Source: Pseudomonadota bacterium
Lineage (GTDB): Bacteria; Myxococcota_A; UBA796; UBA9615
Direction: 5' to 3'
Length of the DNA: 64,000 nt
NCBI GenBank assembly: GCA_024229515.1
Contig: JAAESI010000026.1
Location: 1-64,000 of the forward strand
Both the position numbers and the translations under genes were made by a program. The number at the start of each line of letters is the position of its first letter. The stretch's first letter is position 1. This document shows positions 60,447 through 64,000 of the stretch, in pieces. The notes below the pieces were generated by a model. The model saw only the letters and a list, made by a program, of their open reading frames with translations. It was not told where the DNA came from and did no database searches.

Positions 60447-62008
60447 TCCGCGCACTCTTCACCCTCGCGATCGCGTCGTTGCTCCTTGTGCCGGCCTCGG
60501 CGGGGGCGTGGGAAGCGCTGACCTCGTGCGGCGGCGGCAACTACACCGCCTGGCCGGGAGGCCAGGTGGAGTGGCGGTACGCGACCAACTACCCCTCGGG
60601 TGACTTCTCCGAGACCGAAGCGATCCAGATCATCGCGGACTCCTTCGAGGAGTGGGGAGAGCCTGGCTGCTCCGGTCTGACCCCGTCGCGGGCTTCGGAC
60701 ACCTCCGGCGATCCGATGTACGGCAACAGCAACCTGACCGTCGGCTTCTATCAGAACAACTGGCCCTACAGCCTCGGCTCCGGGGTGCTCGCGGTGACCT
60801 ACCCGTCGTGGAACGGGAGCTGTGATCTGACGTCCGCGACCATCACGATGAACGAGCAGCACCACAACTGGTCCAGCAACGGCAGCGCCAACGACGCCCA
60901 GTCGGTGATGACCCACGAGGTCGGCCACTACGTCGGCCTGGACCACAACGCCTCGACCAGCTCGTCCATCTATTGGTCCTACAGCGGGGGCACCACCGAG
61001 CGCACGCTGTACTGCGACGACACCGCGGCGATGTGCACGCTCTATCCGTCCTCGGGGACCGCTTGCGGTCCCCCCGCCAACAGCGACTACTGCCCCTGCG
61101 GCCAGACCTGCCAGGACGGCTGGTGCAACGGCGTCGAGAGTGGCGCGCCGTGGGGGGAAGGGGACGACGACGACTCGGTCCCCCCCAGCGACGATGACGA
61201 CAGCTGGGGCGACGACGACGACTTCGGCGACGACGACGACGACGACGACAGCTGGGAGCCCCCCAACGGCGGCTGCACCGGACCGCCGGAGTCCTTCTCG
61301 GAGTCCGAGCCGAACAACTGGGACGGCTCCAACGACTACAACAACTTCATCGGCAACGGCGGCGACGTCACCATCAGCGCCGAGACGTGGTGCTTCAACA
61401 ACGGGAACGAGTGGCTCGGCGACGTCGACTGGTTCGTCATCGACGTGCCCTGCGGCGATCAAGCGCGCGTGACGGTCGACTGGAGCGGCGGAAGCTCCGA
61501 CCTCGATTTCTGGGTCTACGACGAGAACACGGATCTGAGCGTCAACAACATGGACGAGGACTACAACGGGCCCGTCATGGAGCAGACCGTGTTCAGCAAC
61601 CGCGCCTACATCGCGGTCGCCTGCTGGACGGGTCCGCCGCTGTCGTACACCGTCGAGGTCGACTTCGAGCCCTGGGGCTGGGACCCCTCCCAGGAAGGGG
61701 ACGACGACGACGACGACGACGACGACGGACCCGGACCCGGGGACGACGACGACACCTCCAGTCAGTCCGATGACGACGACGCCACCCCCGGCGGGGACGA
61801 CGACGATGACGACGGAGGGGAGCTGGAGAACGACGGGGACGACGACGACGGAGGCGATCCCGACGTCACCGCCGCGAGCCCCGGGGTCGGCCCCGAGAAC
61901 CTGCTGAACGCGGGGTGCGGCTGCGGTGTTGCCGACCGCCCCGCCGCGAGCCCGGCCTGGGCCCTCCTGCTGGGGGTGCTTCCGTGGGTGCGCCGCCGGC
62001 GCGGTTGA
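60443..62008 (+). CDS. Matrixin-like metalloprotease with MYXO-CTERM-like tail
   Basis: The signal peptide (LFTLAIASLLLVPASAGA) precedes a metalloprotease domain with the zinc motif MTHEVGHYVGLDH (His at about 158, 162 and 168, Glu159) and upstream AITMNEQHHNW-type sequence. A Cys-rich stretch and poly-Asp linkers follow (EGDDDDSVPPSDDDDSWGDD). A PPC-like beta domain (SEPNNWDGSNDYNNF ... DVDWFVIDVPCG) comes next, then further Asp runs and the tail NAGCGCGVADRPAASPAWAL and WVRRRRG. It should be secreted and surface-attached. GTG overlap couples it to the previous gene. Substrate unknown. Confidence 0.9.
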   Translation: MIRALFTLAIASLLLVPASAGAWEALTSCGGGNYTAWPGGQVEWRYATNYPSGDFSETEAIQIIADSFEEWGEPGCSGLTPSRASDTSGDPMYGNSNLTVGFYQNNWPYSLGSGVLAVTYPSWNGSCDLTSATITMNEQHHNWSSNGSANDAQSVMTHEVGHYVGLDHNASTSSSIYWSYSGGTTERTLYCDDTAAMCTLYPSSGTACGPPANSDYCPCGQTCQDGWCNGVESGAPWGEGDDDDSVPPSDDDDSWGDDDDFGDDDDDDDSWEPPNGGCTGPPESFSESEPNNWDGSNDYNNFIGNGGDVTISAETWCFNNGNEWLGDVDWFVIDVPCGDQARVTVDWSGGSSDLDFWVYDENTDLSVNNMDEDYNGPVMEQTVFSNRAYIAVACWTGPPLSYTVEVDFEPWGWDPSQEGDDDDDDDDDGPGPGDDDDTSSQSDDDDATPGGDDDDDDGGELENDGDDDDGGDPDVTAASPGVGPENLLNAGCGCGVADRPAASPAWALLLGVLPWVRRRRG

Positions 62009-62011
62009 GCG

Positions 62012-63682
62012 CTACTCGTCGCCTTCGTCGTCGCTCTCGATCGGCTCGAACCGGCTGAGCACGAGGTAGGCGCGTCCCATCGACAGGCCGCCGCCGGTGC
62101 CCCAGGTGGGCGCTCCGACGAGGATGTCATCGAGCTGGTCCCCGTCCACGTCGGGCACGATCGCGATGGCGCGGCTGGGCACCGACCAGTTCGAGGCCAC
62201 GCCGCCGATGCGCTCGCCGACCGTGCTCCCGCACAGCTGGTGGTTGAGCTCGTTGCTGGAGCCGGGCCCCTCGTCGAACCGGTCGATGTCGGTCGAGCGG
62301 GCGATGTAGCCCAGGCCGGCGCCCTGCAGGTTGCCCGCGAGGTTCCGGTCGGGGGCCGCGATGACGAGGTCGTTCAGCCCGTCGCCGTTGAGGTCGCCCG
62401 AGCCGGACAGGCTGGTGCCGAGCCCCTCGGAGCCGGCGCCCTCGATCGAGACCGTCGCGTCGGTGGAGACGTACGACGAACCGGTGAACTCCGCGCCGCT
62501 CCAGATCCGCACCGCGCCGTCGTTGGGGCTGATCCCCGCGAGCCGGGGCTCGCCCACGGCGAAGTCCGCGATGTTGTCGCCGTCGTAGTCGCCCAGCGGC
62601 GCGATGGCGGTGCCGTGCTTGGCGCCCGCCCCCTCGACTCCGAGGATCACCGCGTCGTAGTCGCTGGCGTACAGGTCGCCCGCGCCGTCCAGCCGGCTGC
62701 CGGAGAAGAACCACACCACGCCGTTCTCCGCCGACGCGATGTCGACCGTGTTGGTGAGGTCGTCCGAGCCGATCGCGAGGTCGCCGATGCCGTCATTGTC
62801 GACGTCCCCGACGCCCGCGAGGGTCAGCCCGATCTGGGCCTGGTGCAGGCCGCCGCGGATGAACGTGCCCGCCTCCAGCAGGTCGAAGTCACCGCCGTCG
62901 GCGAGCGTGTCGCCGTCGAAGATGCCGATCGCGCCCCAGTTCGTGTTGCCGATTTCCGGGCCCGGCCAGAAGGACGCCCCGATGACGACCGCGGCCGGCC
63001 CGACGGGGTTGGTCAGGGACGTCGCGGAGCTGCCGATCTGCGGGTTGTTCGTGCCCAACTCGTCCGTCGCCGTGTTCGTCGTGATGATCGCGTGGGCCTC
63101 TTCGTCGTCCAGATCGTCCCGCTCCGCCAACTGCGAGCCGAGGAACAGGAACGCTTTGTTGCTGCCCGGGGCGCCCACCATCAGCTCCGGGAGGTCGTCC
63201 CGGTCGATGTCCGCGAGGGCGGTCAGGGACCAGCCGAAGGCGCCTCCAACGTCCGTGCCGTCCAGCGTCAACGTCGCCTGGTCGAGGCCGAGTTGCTCTC
63301 CTCCCCCCAGGTCCGCGGAGAAGTAGATGAAGACCCGGCCGGCGTCATTGGTGCCGTCCCAACGGGGCGCACTGAACGCGATTTCGCCGTAGCCGTCGCC
63401 GTCGATGTCATCCAGCCCAACCACGGCCCAGCCCACGACCTGATCGTCGGCCTCGCCCTCGAACCAGTTGTGCAGGTTCCCCTCGGTCGGCTCGAGCTGC
63501 AGGCAGGGGTCGCCGAACACCAGGTCGTCGGGGGTGTCGTCGTCGTCGTCGTCGTCGCCCCCGGGCGGCTCGCTGCAATCCACGCCGGGCGTGCAGGGAG
63601 AGAACGGATTGTCGTCGTCATCGGGGCAGCCCACCAACAACAGGGGCAGCGTCAGCATCAGCAATACGGTCAAACGGGTCAC
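62012..63682 (-). CDS. FG-GAP (integrin-alpha-like) repeat lipoprotein
   Basis: The lipobox LTLPLLLVGC (GTG start, AGGAGGG upstream) is followed by a poly-Asp linker. Six or seven FG-GAP/beta-propeller blades follow with DxDGDGxxD-type motifs: LDDIDGDGYGEIAFSAPRWD, LADIDRDDLPELMVGAPGSN, VGDVDNDGIGDLAIGSDD, LGDYDGDNIADFAVGEPR and SGDLNGDGLNDLVIAAPDRN. Calcium-binding surface propeller; ligand unknown. An alternative longer start (63724) lacks a signal-like beginning. The convergent protease gene ends 4 bases away. Confidence 0.87.
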   Translation of the reverse strand: MTRLTVLLMLTLPLLLVGCPDDDDNPFSPCTPGVDCSEPPGGDDDDDDDTPDDLVFGDPCLQLEPTEGNLHNWFEGEADDQVVGWAVVGLDDIDGDGYGEIAFSAPRWDGTNDAGRVFIYFSADLGGGEQLGLDQATLTLDGTDVGGAFGWSLTALADIDRDDLPELMVGAPGSNKAFLFLGSQLAERDDLDDEEAHAIITTNTATDELGTNNPQIGSSATSLTNPVGPAAVVIGASFWPGPEIGNTNWGAIGIFDGDTLADGGDFDLLEAGTFIRGGLHQAQIGLTLAGVGDVDNDGIGDLAIGSDDLTNTVDIASAENGVVWFFSGSRLDGAGDLYASDYDAVILGVEGAGAKHGTAIAPLGDYDGDNIADFAVGEPRLAGISPNDGAVRIWSGAEFTGSSYVSTDATVSIEGAGSEGLGTSLSGSGDLNGDGLNDLVIAAPDRNLAGNLQGAGLGYIARSTDIDRFDEGPGSSNELNHQLCGSTVGERIGGVASNWSVPSRAIAIVPDVDGDQLDDILVGAPTWGTGGGLSMGRAYLVLSRFEPIESDDEGDE

Positions 63683-63741
63683 AGGGGTCCCTCCTCCAAG
63701 TCCCATTGTGAAGCACTCCGGCACGGTGCGTAACGGGTCGC

Positions 63742-64000
63742 CTACGGCACGTCCCGCTGGCCAGCGTCCAACAACAGCACGTACTCGGTGAACTCGATCT
63801 CACGTGAGGCGATCAGCGAGGCCTCGTCGTCGAGGTTCCCGCGGGCGCCCAGGCCCGCCGCGTGGGGGACGCGCTTGAAGCTGTCGTCGACCCGCAGGGG
63901 GGCCCCCGCGTCCGGCGAGAGCCAAGCCAGAAGCTTGCGCAGGTTCAGGTGGGCGGCCATGGTCGCTTCGCCGCCGAGGCAGTCGAAGTCGAACTGGTCC
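63742..64000 (-). CDS. C-terminal part of a protein cut by the window edge
   Basis: The frame is open to the window end and reads (from 64000 down) DQFDFDCLGGEATMAAHLNL, RKLLAWLSPDAGAPLRVDD, ASLIASREIEFTEYVLLLDA and GQRDVP before the stop at 63742. It is likely only the last 86 residues. No family is recognised from this part, and its upstream context lies outside the window. Confidence 0.55.
   Translation of the reverse strand, partial: DQFDFDCLGGEATMAAHLNLRKLLAWLSPDAGAPLRVDDSFKRVPHAAGLGARGNLDDEASLIASREIEFTEYVLLLDAGQRDVP

Overview
The window is very GC-rich and densely coded on both strands. It reads as chromosome of a myxobacterium-like bacterium (Myxococcota or a relative). Three things point there. 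Many exported proteins end in a Cys-containing patch, a hydrophobic stretch and an Arg run (MYXO-CTERM-like sorting tails). There are many lipoproteins with poly-Asp linkers encoded by GAC/GTC triplet runs. MopE-type DNDCDG repeats, thrombospondin type 3 (TSP3) repeats, PKD domains, FG-GAP repeats and eukaryote-like Ser/Thr kinases are all present. No rRNA, tRNA, CRISPR array, integrase or complete insertion sequence was seen.

Layout. 0.1-3.8 kb: a signalling block, with a receiver gene and a PilZ gene divergent from a PAS histidine kinase and its receiver. 3.8-9.2 kb: a fatty-acid or polyketide-like block, with two FabL-like reductases divergent from an intact ketosynthase and an active-site-less ketosynthase partner, around a promoter carrying twin CTGTACAG palindromes; a glutamate formiminotransferase gene follows. 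9.1-10.9 kb: a small SD-preceded ORF, a WYL regulator and a hypothetical. 10.9-31.6 kb: mainly cell-envelope genes. These include PKD and TSP3 proteins, an OmpA-like protein joined in frame to a preceding sorting tail, a Ser/Thr kinase operon, a WD40-like/amidohydrolase fusion and two IgGFc-binding-like lipoproteins. 31.7-33.7 kb: decayed genes (an EEP nuclease fragment, an RNA-ligase-partner PIN fragment and a frameshifted Rnl3-type RNA ligase).

33.7-42.2 kb is the most unusual stretch. A flavin-dependent halogenase meets a HemN-like radical SAM gene tail to tail. A tightly overlapping four-gene operon follows: a GYPRCC-motif protein, an Asp-rich lipoprotein and two different radical SAM enzymes. 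42.2-46.4 kb is a heme operon (hemE, a hemY/hemG-type oxidase) that continues into four small or membrane proteins of unknown role. 46.4-54.9 kb: a GH92 mannosidase, an array of 51-bp repeats, and several surface lipoproteins and membrane proteins. 55.0-59.7 kb: an arginine operon (argR, an unknown P-loop gene, argC, argD, argB), with argB bracketed by inverted REP-like elements. 59.9-64 kb: a small secreted protein coupled to a matrixin-like protease, an FG-GAP lipoprotein, and a gene cut by the window edge.

Several reading frames break at G/C homopolymers or GAC repeats. These could be real decay, slippage or assembly indels; the sequence alone cannot separate them. Assignments rest on motif recognition from memory, not on database searches.
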